A DNA stretch of 53,420 bases from CADEDV01 sp036383515 (GTDB taxonomy: Bacteria; Bacteroidota; Bacteroidia; Chitinophagales; Chitinophagaceae). Position numbers and translations under genes: made by a program. Positions 1 through 8,791 of the stretch are shown piece by piece (the stretch's first letter is position 1; the number at the start of each line of letters is the position of its first letter). Below the pieces are notes generated by a model. That model was not told the origin of the DNA. It saw only the letters and a program-made list of their open reading frames with translations, and did not search any database. The stretch spans positions 1-53,420 of the forward strand of contig DASVOE010000132.1 in the NCBI GenBank assembly GCA_036383515.1, written 5' to 3'.

Positions 1-152
1 GGATTCAAAAACCCCATTAATTCAATTACAGCATGGGCATTGCGTTGACGCCGTTCAGGTTCTTCAATAGTCATAACATGCTCAATCATCTTCTGCACAT
101 GACGCCCATATTCTCTCATGATGAGCTCATTCCTGGTAGTATTATATTCCAT
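1..152 (-). CDS. DUF4290 family protein, N-terminal part only
   Basis: The frame reads leftward from an ATG at 152 and is still open at the window edge, so only about the first 50 residues are present. The translation begins MEYNTTRNELIMREYGRH and continues with a charged helical stretch (KMIEHVM, EEPERRQRNAHAVIE, LMGFLN). This matches my memory of the start of the DUF4290 family, a cytoplasmic protein of unknown function that is conserved across Bacteroidota. No function can be assigned. The gene is divergent from the glycosyltransferase to the right, with an unusually long, hairpin-rich gap between them. Confidence 0.75.
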   Translation of the reverse strand, partial: MEYNTTRNELIMREYGRHVQKMIEHVMTIEEPERRQRNAHAVIELMGFLN

Positions 153-199
153 GCGATAAAATTAGTAAGTAACAAATGTAAGAAAGAAGATCGAAGAAA

Positions 200-230
200 G
201 AAACCGGAGCTCCATAAGGGCTCCGGTTTC
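200..230. terminator. Perfect 11-bp hairpin, terminator-like
   Basis: GAAACCGGAGC at 200-210 pairs perfectly with GCTCCGGTTTC at 220-230 around a 9-base loop. Read on the minus strand it is followed by a pyrimidine-rich CTTTCTTCG tract; on the plus strand the T-run is weak. It sits upstream of the leftward DUF4290 start, so it ends no obvious gene. Confidence 0.45.
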
Positions 231-275
231 AAGCCTTTTAGGCTGAGAAGTTTATAAGTGCAAGGGAGGTAAAAG

Positions 276-303
276 AAAGGGGCCCCGAACCAAGGCCCCT
301 TTT
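276..303. terminator. 9-bp GC-rich hairpin with T tracts on both sides
   Basis: AAAGGGGCC (276-284) pairs with GGCCCCTTT (294-302). On the plus strand TTTT follows directly; on the minus strand the tail reads CCTTTCTTTT. This is a typical bidirectional intrinsic terminator, but it lies between two divergent genes. Confidence 0.5.
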
Positions 304-834
304 ACAAGCCACCATCCTCTTCCACCTAAGAGGTCGTTTAATGAAAAGTTGACTGACACAGGACAGTTGGCTTCTTTTTTCATGAAGCTGACAAAGAAAA
401 ATTCTAAGGCACCTGATGAAATAAACTACCAAACTCACAATGCTTATTCACCATTACAAATGAACCTGTGTGAAGTTAAAAGAGCTCAATAAATATGGCA
501 TTAACATTATCAAATTTTATACCAAGTATGCCTTTTCTTAGAGCTGATTTAAATTAAATTGTCAATATCGGATTATTCCCATCTTTAATTACTCTCGAAT
601 TGAAAAATTAAACAACGGCTTAATAATTTCTTATTACAGTTTAATTTTAATCAACGAATTTAATAGGGAGTATAAATCTGCTAATCTTTGCCCACCCGAT
701 CAAACGGTAGTGTGAAATTATGGACTACTTAAAAAAGAAAGACATACTCCATCAATTTATTTTATTTTTTGTTTGATTATTAAGGGTTTTTACTAAGAAA
801 GTGATGCGGCTGGCTACTAACTTTGACGACTTAC

Positions 835-1959
835 ATGAGGATTGCTGTTAATACAAGATTCCTGTTAACCGAATACCTGGACGGATATGGTTATTTCCTG
901 CTCGAAAACCTCAAACGAATTACACGCTTACACCCGGAGCATCAATTCATTTTCATATTTGACAGACCTTATGATCAACAGTTTATTTTTTCCGATAATA
1001 TAACACCAATCGTTGCCGGCCCTGCTGCACGTCATCCCTTATTATGGAAATTATGGTATGATATTAAAATTCCGGCGGTGCTTAAAAAATATAAGGCCGA
1101 TATCTTCCTTTCTTCTGACGGGTTTTGTTCATTAACAACCAAAGTGCTGCAGTGCCTGGTGGTACATGATCTTTCTTTTTTACACTTTCCAGCTTTTATT
1201 CCCCGGTCACATTTATTTTTTTATAAAAGGTACACACCAAAATTTTTACAGAAGGCAGCAGCGGTGGTAACGGTTTCCCATTTTTCTAAAAAAGATATAA
1301 TAGCGAATTATTCAATTCCCAGTGATAAGATATCCGTTATTTACAATGCGGCTAAAACTATTTTTCATCCCCTTGACAGCGCTGAAAAAGAAGTAGTAAA
1401 AAATAAGTATACGCAAGACAAAGAATATTTCCTGTACGTTGGCGCTGTACATCCCCGGAAAAATCTCACTAATCTTTTAAAAGCGTTTTCTGTATTTAAA
1501 AAAAAGCAAAAAAGTAACCTGAAACTGGTGATTGCCGGAAGGCTTGCCTGGCACTACAAACCATTTACAGAAAGTTTAAAAACATATAAATACAGGGATG
1601 ATGTTATTGTCACCGGTTATTTGCCGGAGGGTGAATTGGTAAAACTGCTGGGTGCTGCCTATGCAATGGTATATGTTTCTTTATGGGAAGGGTTTGGAAT
1701 ACCTGTTGTGGAAGCGATGCGGTCAGGAATACCGGTTATTACCACTACAAACTCTGCCATGCAGGAAATAGCGAAAGAGGCTGCCTTATATGCCGACCCC
1801 GGAAATTATGTTGACATAGCAGATAAAATGATGTTGCTTTATAAAGATGAAGGACGCAGGAACGAGCTCATTCAACAAGGTTTTCAGGTACAGGCGCAGT
1901 ATAACTGGGATAGATCAGCCGAACAATTATGGAATTGTATCTTAAAAGCTGTAGGTTGA
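835..1959 (+). CDS. Glycosyltransferase family 4
   Basis: A GT-B fold, retaining glycosyltransferase of about 374 residues that probably moves a sugar from a nucleotide-sugar donor to a cell-surface glycan; donor and acceptor cannot be read from the sequence. The N-terminal half starts MRIAVNTRFLL. The C-terminal half has the donor-site features LYVGAVHPRKNL and SLWEGFGIPVVEAMRSG, the latter holding the E-x7-E motif of GT4 enzymes. The frame is open four codons further upstream to a TTG at 823, but the ATG at 835 fits the family start. It stands alone, not in a polysaccharide cluster, and a near-consensus -7 box lies about 145 bases upstream. Confidence 0.88.
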   Translation: MRIAVNTRFLLTEYLDGYGYFLLENLKRITRLHPEHQFIFIFDRPYDQQFIFSDNITPIVAGPAARHPLLWKLWYDIKIPAVLKKYKADIFLSSDGFCSLTTKVLQCLVVHDLSFLHFPAFIPRSHLFFYKRYTPKFLQKAAAVVTVSHFSKKDIIANYSIPSDKISVIYNAAKTIFHPLDSAEKEVVKNKYTQDKEYFLYVGAVHPRKNLTNLLKAFSVFKKKQKSNLKLVIAGRLAWHYKPFTESLKTYKYRDDVIVTGYLPEGELVKLLGAAYAMVYVSLWEGFGIPVVEAMRSGIPVITTTNSAMQEIAKEAALYADPGNYVDIADKMMLLYKDEGRRNELIQQGFQVQAQYNWDRSAEQLWNCILKAVG

Positions 1960-1966
1960 TTTCAGC

Positions 1967-1974
1967 TACCTTTG
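1967..1974 (+). promoter_or_regulatory. -7 promoter box TACCTTTG for gldC
   Basis: Exact match to the Bacteroidota -7 consensus TAnnTTTG, 22 bases before the gldC ATG and just after the glycosyltransferase stop. No clear -33 TTTG at the expected spacing was found, so this rests on the -7 box and position. Confidence 0.45.
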
Positions 1975-1996
1975 TCATCCCTAATTTTAAAAAACT

Positions 1997-2347
1997 ATGA
2001 CCCGGTCTACAATTACGATAGATGTAACAATGGATGAAAACAAAGTCCCCGCTGGCATCAGTTGGAACGCTTCTGATACCTCCGCTGAAAACACTCAAAA
2101 AGCCAAAGCCTTTATGCTGTCCTTATGGGATGGTGCAGATAAGGCGGCATTACGTATCGATCTCTGGACAAAGGACATGATGGTGGATGAAATGGCCGAT
2201 TTTTTTTATCAAACCATGATGACTATGGCAGATACGTATGGCCGGGCTACCAATCATAAAGAAATGGTGGACGATATGAAAAAATTTGCTCATGATTTTT
2301 ATGATAAGTTCAGGGCGAAACAATTGAAAGAGAATAAAGCTGACTGA
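1997..2347 (+). CDS. gldC: Gliding motility protein GldC
   Basis: A small cytoplasmic protein of 116 residues. The sequence MTRSTITIDVTMDENKVP, followed by ISWNASDT and a C-terminal helical half (MADFFYQTMMTMADTYGRATNHKEM), matches GldC as I know it from Flavobacterium and relatives. GldC is linked to gliding motility; its biochemical role is not established. No signal peptide is seen. The start is an ATG with no Shine-Dalgarno sequence, as is usual in this phylum. It has its own -7 box, so it is probably not cotranscribed with the glycosyltransferase. With gldH and the porG-like gene elsewhere in the window it suggests a gliding/type IX secretion lineage. Confidence 0.88.
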   Translation: MTRSTITIDVTMDENKVPAGISWNASDTSAENTQKAKAFMLSLWDGADKAALRIDLWTKDMMVDEMADFFYQTMMTMADTYGRATNHKEMVDDMKKFAHDFYDKFRAKQLKENKAD

Positions 2348-2442
2348 GTATTGTGCTTAACCCGTATCATTCAGTTTTGAAAATTTTTCTTTGGTGTGGA
2401 TTACAACTAAAATAGAAAACAAAAAATCATAAACTTTTACCT

Positions 2443-2895
2443 ATGGGTCTTGAACAAAAAATAATGGTTGATCTGAAAACAGCCATGCTGGCAAAAGATG
2501 AAGCTGCTTTACGAAGTCTCCGGGCAGTAAAAGCTGCGATACTGTTGGCTAAAACTTCAGAGGGAGCCGGTGGTGAATTAAAAGAAGAAGATGAGGTGAA
2601 GCTGTTGCAAAAGCTGGTAAAACAACGGAAAGATTCATTAGAAATATTTCAACAGCAAAACCGGGCCGATCTTGCTCAGAAAGAAATAGAAGAGATAGCT
2701 GTGATCGAAAAATTTTTACCTGCTCAAATGTCTGCGGAGGAAATAAAAGCAGAGTTGGCAAAGATTATTGGTGCCACCGGGGCCTCATCACCTGCAGATA
2801 TGGGAAAGGTAATGGGAGTTGCCAGCAAGCAACTGGCCGGTAAGGCGGATGGTAAAACGATTTCAACATTGGTAAAAGAATTGCTAAGCAAATAA
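2443..2895 (+). CDS. GatB/YqeY domain-containing protein
   Basis: A 150-residue cytoplasmic protein made almost entirely of helices. The N-terminal stretch MGLEQKIMVDLKTAMLAKDE and the motifs LRSLRAVKAAI, LQKLVKQRKDS and EEIAVIEKFLPAQMS are typical of the stand-alone YqeY family. The C-terminal part (ADMGKVMGVASKQL, GKADGKTISTLVKELL) resembles the tail domain of the GatB subunit of tRNA-dependent amidotransferase, a proposed tRNA-interacting module. The precise role of free YqeY is unknown. Length is normal for the family. It is followed at short distance by the CvpA-type gene, possibly in one transcript. Confidence 0.88.
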   Translation: MGLEQKIMVDLKTAMLAKDEAALRSLRAVKAAILLAKTSEGAGGELKEEDEVKLLQKLVKQRKDSLEIFQQQNRADLAQKEIEEIAVIEKFLPAQMSAEEIKAELAKIIGATGASSPADMGKVMGVASKQLAGKADGKTISTLVKELLSK

Positions 2896-2954
2896 AAGTA
2901 TCGTTTCGAAAGCTAGCTGGTTGCCGATCGGTTTACATGTATCATATTATCACA

Positions 2955-3497
2955 ATGATTCTTGATATTCTCTTTTTTATTGTACTCATTCTTGCTGTTA
3001 TCAAAGGATACCAGCGGGGATTGATCATTGGGATATTTTCTTTTATTGCTGTTATCATTGGTTTGGCAGCTGCTATGAAACTCTCAACGGTAGTAGCAGG
3101 CTATATCGGTTCGGCTGTTAATATTTCCGGCAGATGGTTACCGGTTATCTCTTTTGCAGTCGTTTTCCTTATTGTTGTACTACTGATAAGATGGGGTGCC
3201 AATGCCATTGATAAAGCCGTTGAAGTGGTAAAACTGGGATGGTTGAATAAATTGGGAGGGATTATTTTGTATGCCAGTCTTTCGATCACTATTTTCAGTG
3301 TCGTGCTTTTTTATTTTGAGCTGACAAAAATGATCAAACCTGAAACTATACAGGAATCCGTTACTTATTCATTTGTGCAACCGTGGGGACCTAAGGCGAT
3401 TAATGGCTTTGGAACACTTATTCCTGTTTTTAAAGATATGTTTAGTGACTTGCAAAACTTTTTTGACGGAATGTCAAAAGAGATACCTGCTAAATAA
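2955..3497 (+). CDS. CvpA family membrane protein
   Basis: A small inner-membrane protein of about 180 residues with four hydrophobic segments: the N-terminus (ILDILFFIVLILAVIKGY), about residues 25-40, about 60-78 and about 95-115. The motif KGYQRGLIIGIFSF after the first helix is characteristic of the CvpA/colicin V production family. CvpA is required for colicin V production in E. coli and for envelope stress tolerance in some bacteria; its molecular activity is not known. An in-frame ATG at 2937 would add six residues. The later ATG is preferred because family members usually begin at MI(L/I)DI. It lies 59 bases after the YqeY-type gene. Confidence 0.82.
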   Translation: MILDILFFIVLILAVIKGYQRGLIIGIFSFIAVIIGLAAAMKLSTVVAGYIGSAVNISGRWLPVISFAVVFLIVVLLIRWGANAIDKAVEVVKLGWLNKLGGIILYASLSITIFSVVLFYFELTKMIKPETIQESVTYSFVQPWGPKAINGFGTLIPVFKDMFSDLQNFFDGMSKEIPAK

Positions 3498-3646
3498 TAC
3501 CGGGTGTGTTTGTAAATAATCCCTGATTGATTTCTTTAGATGTGTTTTTAATTGAAAATTGTTTAAAATAAACATCAAACACATATTAGGGGTAAATCCC
3601 AGATACCGGCGATAAAAACAACTTTTCAAAACATGGCGTATGCGAC

Positions 3647-3654
3647 TATATTTG
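3647..3654 (+). promoter_or_regulatory. -7 promoter box TATATTTG upstream of hydrolase
   Basis: Exact TAnnTTTG match in the 264-base gap after the CvpA gene. It would give a leader of roughly 100 bases before the alpha/beta hydrolase ATG. No -33 element could be confirmed. Confidence 0.35.
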
Positions 3655-3761
3655 CGCAGAGCGGCATCCTTTTTATAAGACGATTTGCTGACTTTTTGCG
3701 ACAAAACGATTATTTTAGTCCCGAAATTGATTAGGGAAGAGAGCAAAGAATTGACTGCCCC

Positions 3762-4538
3762 ATGGATTACGAAATTAAACAACAGGATAAGTTCAAGTAT
3801 ATTGAAGAAGGCAACGGTGAGTCGTTGGTGCTTTTGCATGGCCTGTTCGGGGCATTAAGCAACTTCAGGCCCCTGATAGAATATTTTCGCCAGCATTACA
3901 AAGTAGTTGTGCCCATGCTGCCGTTGCTGGAAATGGATATTCTGCATACTTCAGTAGGTGGACTAGCTAAGTTTGTACATAGATTCCTGGAAACAAGGGG
4001 CCTTGATAATGTTCATCTTTTAGGAAACTCACTGGGAGGACATGTAGCGCTGGTTCATACATTGAAACATCCTGAAAGAATAAAATCAGTAATACTTACC
4101 GGCAGTTCCGGCCTGTTTGAAAATGGAATGGGTGATAGTTATCCCAAAAGAGGAGATTACGAATACATAAAGAAAAAGACTGAATTAACCTTTTATGACC
4201 CTCAAACGGCGACCAAAGAGCTGGTTGACGAAGTGTACAGTATCACCAATAACCGGCTGAAAGCCATAAAGATTATTGCCCTTGCCAAGAGTGCTATCAG
4301 AAATAATTTAGGGGAAGAACTCAATCAAATCAAACAACCTACGTTATTAGTATGGGGAAATAATGATAGTATCACACCACCTTTTGTGGCCCGTGAGTTC
4401 AATAAACTGATTCCAAACAGCGAGCTTCATTTTATTGACAAATGCGGTCATGCTCCGATGATGGAAGTACCTGATGAGTTCAATGCGATACTTCATAAAT
4501 TTTTGAAAAAGCTCAACGAGCCTGCAACAGTTGCCTGA
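3762..4538 (+). CDS. Alpha/beta hydrolase
   Basis: A 258-residue single-domain hydrolase with the full catalytic machinery visible. The oxyanion-hole motif is LLHGLFG near residue 24, the nucleophile elbow is GNSLGG near residue 87, the acid follows in WGNNDSITPP, and the histidine is in CGHAPM near the C-terminus. No signal peptide is present, so it is cytoplasmic. Members of this group hydrolyse esters, C-C bonds or other substrates and the sequence does not settle which. A CBS-domain gene follows 35 bases later in the same direction, so the two may be cotranscribed. Confidence 0.85.
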   Translation: MDYEIKQQDKFKYIEEGNGESLVLLHGLFGALSNFRPLIEYFRQHYKVVVPMLPLLEMDILHTSVGGLAKFVHRFLETRGLDNVHLLGNSLGGHVALVHTLKHPERIKSVILTGSSGLFENGMGDSYPKRGDYEYIKKKTELTFYDPQTATKELVDEVYSITNNRLKAIKIIALAKSAIRNNLGEELNQIKQPTLLVWGNNDSITPPFVAREFNKLIPNSELHFIDKCGHAPMMEVPDEFNAILHKFLKKLNEPATVA

Positions 4539-4573
4539 TCGTTGGGGTCTTATGAAAAACAAAGCCGCTATCC

Positions 4574-5236
4574 ATGTTAACGCGTGAACTACAATCTCAA
4601 ACTTTGCCCAGCCTTCACCTTTCTGATAAGGTGTACCAGGCGTTGCAGCTCATGAATGATAATCATGTTACTCATTTACCCATTGTAGAGGGCGAAAAGT
4701 ATATGGGTATTATCAGCGAAGAAGACCTCCTGCAAGCCGAGAATGATCATTCAACCTTAAATGAATTTCAGCAATCTTTCGCCAATACAGCTGTAAAAGA
4801 AGATGAACACTTTTTAAAAGCCATTCAATTGGCGGCTGACAATGGATTAAGTATTGTTCCTATTGTAAGTGAAGAGAACGATCTCGTGGGAACTGTGGCA
4901 TATACTGATCTATTAAAGCATGCTTCAGAATTCATGAGCTTGAACGAACCCGGGGGGTTGATAGTGCTTGAAATGGATACAAATCAATATTCGTTTAATG
5001 AGATCAGTAAGCTGGTTGAAACAAATGATGCACAAATTACCCAATTAAATACTTCCAACGACCCCGAAACGGGCATCATGCAAGTCACTATCCGTATTAA
5101 TAAACCAGAAGTATCAGATATTGTGGCTACATTTCAACGTTATGATTATACAGTAAAACATTTTTTTGGCGAAGAGCTATATGCCAATGAATTACGCACC
5201 AACTATGATAACCTGATGAATTATCTGAAGATCTAA
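4574..5236 (+). CDS. CBS-pair protein with C-terminal ACT-like domain
   Basis: A 220-residue cytoplasmic protein. Residues 1-60 and about 68-120 form two CBS repeats (ALQLMNDNHVTHLPIVEGEKYMGIISEEDLL, split here as HVTHLPIVEGEKYMGIISEE and then NGLSIVPIVSEENDLVGTVA). CBS pairs normally bind adenine nucleotides. From about residue 128 the order of segments (GLIVLEMDTNQYS, EISKLVETNDAQITQLN, IMQVTIRIN, VSDIVATFQRYDYTV) suggests a beta-alpha-beta-beta-alpha-beta ACT-like regulatory fold, as in AcuB-type proteins; this second assignment is inference. It has no catalytic motif and probably senses a small ligand. It lies directly upstream of the Omp85-NAD kinase pair. Confidence 0.8.
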   Translation: MLTRELQSQTLPSLHLSDKVYQALQLMNDNHVTHLPIVEGEKYMGIISEEDLLQAENDHSTLNEFQQSFANTAVKEDEHFLKAIQLAADNGLSIVPIVSEENDLVGTVAYTDLLKHASEFMSLNEPGGLIVLEMDTNQYSFNEISKLVETNDAQITQLNTSNDPETGIMQVTIRINKPEVSDIVATFQRYDYTVKHFFGEELYANELRTNYDNLMNYLKI

Positions 5237-5310
5237 TTGTTTTTCATCTATTGGTATGGCAGTTGTATAATTCCTGTTAATTTAGTTGCTTCCCCCGGCG
5301 AGAACTGCCT

Positions 5311-6771
5311 ATGCTATTATTTAAAAAATATCATCCCTTATTTTTCTTACTTCTTTTCATTGGAGGGAGATTGTGTGCCCAGAAGCCATCAGGTGATGAG
5401 ATCATTCAAACAGATTCACTCAGTAATGTTGCACCAGGAGCGTCCTCCGGTAACAATACTTCTTTTATTATCCGCGACATCATTATTACCGGCAATAAAA
5501 AGACAAAACAAAATTTTATTCTCCGGGAAATCCCTTTTAAAACGGGAGACGAATATTCATTGCAAACCCTTGTCAAAAAATTTGAAGAAGGACGACGCCA
5601 GTTGATGAACACGGCACTATTTATTGATGTGGTAGTGGCAATGGCTAAATCGGAAGGCTACCTTGTAGATGTATCCATTGTGGTAAGAGAACGCTGGTAT
5701 ATTTTCCCGGTCCCTTATTTCAAACCCGTTGACCGCAATCTTAACCAATGGCTATTTGAAAAAAATGCAAGTTTTAGTAGAGTGAATTATGGGCTCAAAG
5801 TGTTGCACAATAATGTAACGGGGTTAGGCGATAAATTTAAATTGTGGTTTGTGGGAGGTTATACAAAACAATTCTCCTTTAGCTACGATCGTTTATATAT
5901 TGATAAAAAAATGAAATGGGGATTGACGACGGGATTTGCTGTTGGTCAGAACCGCGAGGTAAATTATAATACCATTGATGATAAGCAGGTATTTTTAAAA
6001 GCTGAGAATGGTCATCTCCGAAGCTTTATAAGTGCGAATGCAGATCTTACGTATCGCCGGGCTATTAAAACCCGTCATCGCATCGGTATTGCTTACACGA
6101 TGGAAGATGTGAAGGATACCATTGTTAAGCTTAACCCGGATTTCTTTAAAAATGGACGACGAAGGATAGAGTACCCGGAGATCTATTACCGCATGAGTTA
6201 TTATGACCTCGATTATATTCCCTACCCGACAAAAGGATATGCCGTTGAACTGGCGTTAGGGAAAAAAGGATTAAACAGTATCGTCAATGTATGGCACCTG
6301 TCCGCTAAAGCATCCGGCAGCTGGCATACCGGAAAAAAAGCATTCGTAAATGTTATTGCTTATGGTAGTCTTAAAGCTCCCTTCAAGCAATCTTACTATT
6401 CGCAGCGATTCCTGGGTTATGGTGATGCGTTTATGCAGGGATATGAATATTATGTAGTGGATGGAGTGGCCGGAGGATTTTTAAAAACAACATTTACCCG
6501 TGAAATATTAAACCTGGGGATCAATATACCTGGTAAAAAAAGAGGATTACCGGAACGGATACCTTTCCGTTTTTTTGCAAAGGTGTTTGGCAATGCTGGT
6601 TATGTTCACAATCCTCAACCTGGTCTTAATTCATTACCTAACCGGATGCTATACTCAACAGGCATAGGCCTGGATATTTTCACTTCTTATGACTTTACAC
6701 TAAAGCTGGAATGGACTTTCAACCAGTTAGGTCAAAACGGGCTATTTTTACACCGCAAGTCTATTTTCTAA
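5311..6771 (+). CDS. POTRA-domain Omp85 family outer-membrane protein
   Basis: A 486-residue outer-membrane beta-barrel of the BamA/TamA superfamily. The start MLLFKKYHPLFFLLLFIG is a signal peptide ending near LCAQ. One POTRA domain follows at about residues 52-125 (FIIRDIIITGNKKTKQNFIL to VVVRERW-like VSIVVRERW). The rest is amphipathic beta strands ending in a terminal phenylalanine, the usual signature of barrel insertion. The loop motif FMQGYEYY may correspond to the Omp85 (V/I)RG(F/Y) element. BamA itself is encoded 3 kb downstream, so this is an accessory single-POTRA paralogue of unknown client. NAD kinase begins 4 bases after its stop, implying one transcript. Confidence 0.85.
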   Translation: MLLFKKYHPLFFLLLFIGGRLCAQKPSGDEIIQTDSLSNVAPGASSGNNTSFIIRDIIITGNKKTKQNFILREIPFKTGDEYSLQTLVKKFEEGRRQLMNTALFIDVVVAMAKSEGYLVDVSIVVRERWYIFPVPYFKPVDRNLNQWLFEKNASFSRVNYGLKVLHNNVTGLGDKFKLWFVGGYTKQFSFSYDRLYIDKKMKWGLTTGFAVGQNREVNYNTIDDKQVFLKAENGHLRSFISANADLTYRRAIKTRHRIGIAYTMEDVKDTIVKLNPDFFKNGRRRIEYPEIYYRMSYYDLDYIPYPTKGYAVELALGKKGLNSIVNVWHLSAKASGSWHTGKKAFVNVIAYGSLKAPFKQSYYSQRFLGYGDAFMQGYEYYVVDGVAGGFLKTTFTREILNLGINIPGKKRGLPERIPFRFFAKVFGNAGYVHNPQPGLNSLPNRMLYSTGIGLDIFTSYDFTLKLEWTFNQLGQNGLFLHRKSIF

Positions 6772-6775
6772 AATC

Positions 6776-7657
6776 ATGATAAAGGCGGCTATTTACAGCA
6801 GGGTACTCGAAGAAGAGCAACATGAAGATGTACAATTGTTTTTTGATGAACTCCTGCGTCAAAAAATTGAACCTGTCGTTTTCCAGGCATACTTCGAGCA
6901 GATCAAAACTATCATCAATCTTCCTGCCGGTATAAAGACCTTTTCTTTTGCCGAAGATCTTACGGAAGAAATTGAATTGATTGTAAGTCTTGGTGGTGAT
7001 GGTACATTATTAGATACTATTACACTGGTGAGAGATACGCCGATATCTATCATGGGGATCAACTTTGGTCGTCTTGGTTTTCTTGCCAGTATTGGCAGAG
7101 AGAATGTAGCCAGTGCAGTAAAAGCAATTGCAAACAGAACATATGTAGTGGATGAAAGAACAATGATCCATGTAGATGCCGATTTGCCTTTGTTTGGGAA
7201 TGTGCCCTATGCATTGAACGAATTTTCCATTCACAAAAGAGATACGGCTTCGATGATCAAGATCCATACCTATCTCAATGGAGAATTTTTAAATACCTAT
7301 TGGGCCGATGGCCTTATTGTAGCCACCCCTACAGGTTCTACCGGGTATTCATTAAGCTGCAATGGGCCTATCGTATTTCCAGAGTCGGGTAGTTTTGTTA
7401 TTACGCCGGTGGCCCCTCATAATCTGAATGTTCGCCCTATCATAGTTCCGGACAATAATATTATTTCGTTTGAAGTAGAAAGCCGGTCGGAAAATATTAT
7501 TTGTGCCCTTGATTCACGAAGAGAGATTGTAGGAAAACAGGTTTCACTGGCAGTACGAAAAGAAACATTCAAGGCAAGGCTTTTACGCTTAAGCGAAAAT
7601 AATTTCCTGCAAACATTGCATAATAAATTGACCTGGGGATTGGACAAACGGAATTAA
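6776..7657 (+). CDS. nadK: NAD kinase
   Basis: This enzyme phosphorylates NAD to NADP in the cytoplasm. The 293-residue protein has the diagnostic GGDGT motif at residues 73-77 (VSLGGDGTLLD), the NFGRLGFLA motif, the NEFSIHK stretch, and the glycine-rich ADGLIVATPTGSTGYSLS region. Length is typical. The start ATG lies 4 bases downstream of the preceding Omp85 stop, so translation may be coupled. It sits in a block otherwise devoted to outer-membrane assembly and peptidoglycan precursors. Confidence 0.95.
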   Translation: MIKAAIYSRVLEEEQHEDVQLFFDELLRQKIEPVVFQAYFEQIKTIINLPAGIKTFSFAEDLTEEIELIVSLGGDGTLLDTITLVRDTPISIMGINFGRLGFLASIGRENVASAVKAIANRTYVVDERTMIHVDADLPLFGNVPYALNEFSIHKRDTASMIKIHTYLNGEFLNTYWADGLIVATPTGSTGYSLSCNGPIVFPESGSFVITPVAPHNLNVRPIIVPDNNIISFEVESRSENIICALDSRREIVGKQVSLAVRKETFKARLLRLSENNFLQTLHNKLTWGLDKRN

Positions 7658-7826
7658 CAATTAACAACGTGCAAACAACGGGCTTCAGTTGCAGAAATGA
7701 CCGTTTCGGAGTGATTGCCTTGTTAACTCTGCTACATGACAGGCTGCGTAGTGATTTTTCTCATTTTGAATGAAAGAAAATAGCTATTTTTCCGTTCTAT
7801 TTTTTTCCGAACCATATTTTAAGGTT

Positions 7827-8687
7827 ATGAAGAAGTTATTGGCAATACTTATTGTTTCCATTTCTTGTGCTGTTCTCATCACTCCTGCATTACAGGCTCA
7901 AAATTCTATCCGCCAGGAAGGTGAATTTGGTATCGGCCTGGGAGCTGCACATTATTTTGGTGATTTAAATACCAGGGCTAAAGTGAACCGGGCTAAAATG
8001 GCAGGAAGCCTTTTTTTCCGTAAAAATTTTGGTAACTACATTGCTGTTCGTCTCGGAGCCAGCTTTGCCCGGCTGGGATATTCTGATAAATACAATACGC
8101 ATAACGAATACATGTATCGCCGCAACCTGAGCTTTAACAGCAATGTATGGGAGCTGGCCTTACAGGGTGATTTTAATTTCTTTCGCTTTATGCCCGGTGA
8201 ACCCGGATTGAATTTTACTCCTTATGTTACGTTTGGTGCCGGCGTTTTCAGCTACGATCCATTTGCATACCTGAGAGGGCAAAAAATTTTCCTGCGACCA
8301 TTGGGCACAGAAGGACAGGGCACATCTGCTTATCCTGATCGTAAGCCATACAATTCAATGGGGATCAGTTTTCCTATTGGCGCCGGTCTTAAATATGCAT
8401 TGAATGAAAGGGTCAATATAGGTTTTGAAATTGTACATCGCATCACTAACACAGATTATCTTGATGATGTAAGTACCACATATGTTGATCCGGCCATCTT
8501 CCCAGCCAACCCGGATGGCAGTCCTTCCAATGCCCAACTGCTTAGTGATCGATCCTATGAAATAGGAGAACCTATCGGTATTCCGGGCAGGCAGAGGGGT
8601 AACAGTAAACAGAAAGACCAGTTTGTAACAGCGATGTTTACGATCTCCTTTAACCTTCAGTCCTATAAATGTCCGACTGCGAATTGA
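7827..8687 (+). CDS. porG: DUF6089 family outer-membrane barrel, likely PorG
   Basis: A 286-residue outer-membrane protein with a signal peptide (MKKLLAILIVSISC ending near LQAQ) followed by repeated amphipathic strands (GEFGIGLGAAHYFGDLN, RLGASFARLGYSD, YVTFGAGVFSYDPFAY, GISFPIGAGLKY). The motif HYFGDLN and the C-terminal MFTISFNLQ fit the DUF6089 group. In Porphyromonas gingivalis the gene I know as porG, a type IX secretion component associated with the PorK/PorN ring, lies immediately before uppS, bamA and two ompH genes. The same order here supports orthology, which remains inference. The frame is open to an ATG at 7770, but the start at 7827 places the signal peptide at the N-terminus. 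Confidence 0.75.
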   Translation: MKKLLAILIVSISCAVLITPALQAQNSIRQEGEFGIGLGAAHYFGDLNTRAKVNRAKMAGSLFFRKNFGNYIAVRLGASFARLGYSDKYNTHNEYMYRRNLSFNSNVWELALQGDFNFFRFMPGEPGLNFTPYVTFGAGVFSYDPFAYLRGQKIFLRPLGTEGQGTSAYPDRKPYNSMGISFPIGAGLKYALNERVNIGFEIVHRITNTDYLDDVSTTYVDPAIFPANPDGSPSNAQLLSDRSYEIGEPIGIPGRQRGNSKQKDQFVTAMFTISFNLQSYKCPTAN

Positions 8688-8791
8688 TGATTTGCTTACA
8701 ACAAGGACATTGATAGTATAATTGGCTATACTGTGTTTTTCCCATCTTCTTTTTTAAGTAAGTTTTGTTCCTGCCTTGTGACCGGATTACT

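Larger units (their letters stand above)
153..834. other. Divergent intergenic gap rich in hairpins, no gene recognised
   Basis: About 680 bases lie between two divergent starts. The left part (200-333) holds four consecutive inverted repeats: 200-230, 232-244, 276-303 and 316-333. The right part (about 340-830) is AT-rich with no convincing ORF on either strand. A near-consensus -7 box, AATCTTTG, lies at 683-690 and could serve the glycosyltransferase. Two of the hairpins look like terminators although neither flanking gene points into the gap, so an unannotated small RNA is possible. Confidence 0.5.

Noticed and set aside
3474..3839. 121-codon minus-strand frame spanning the gap before the alpha/beta hydrolase
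   Set aside because: It overlaps the end of the CvpA gene and the start of the hydrolase, has no family resemblance, and its composition is that of antisense/intergenic DNA.
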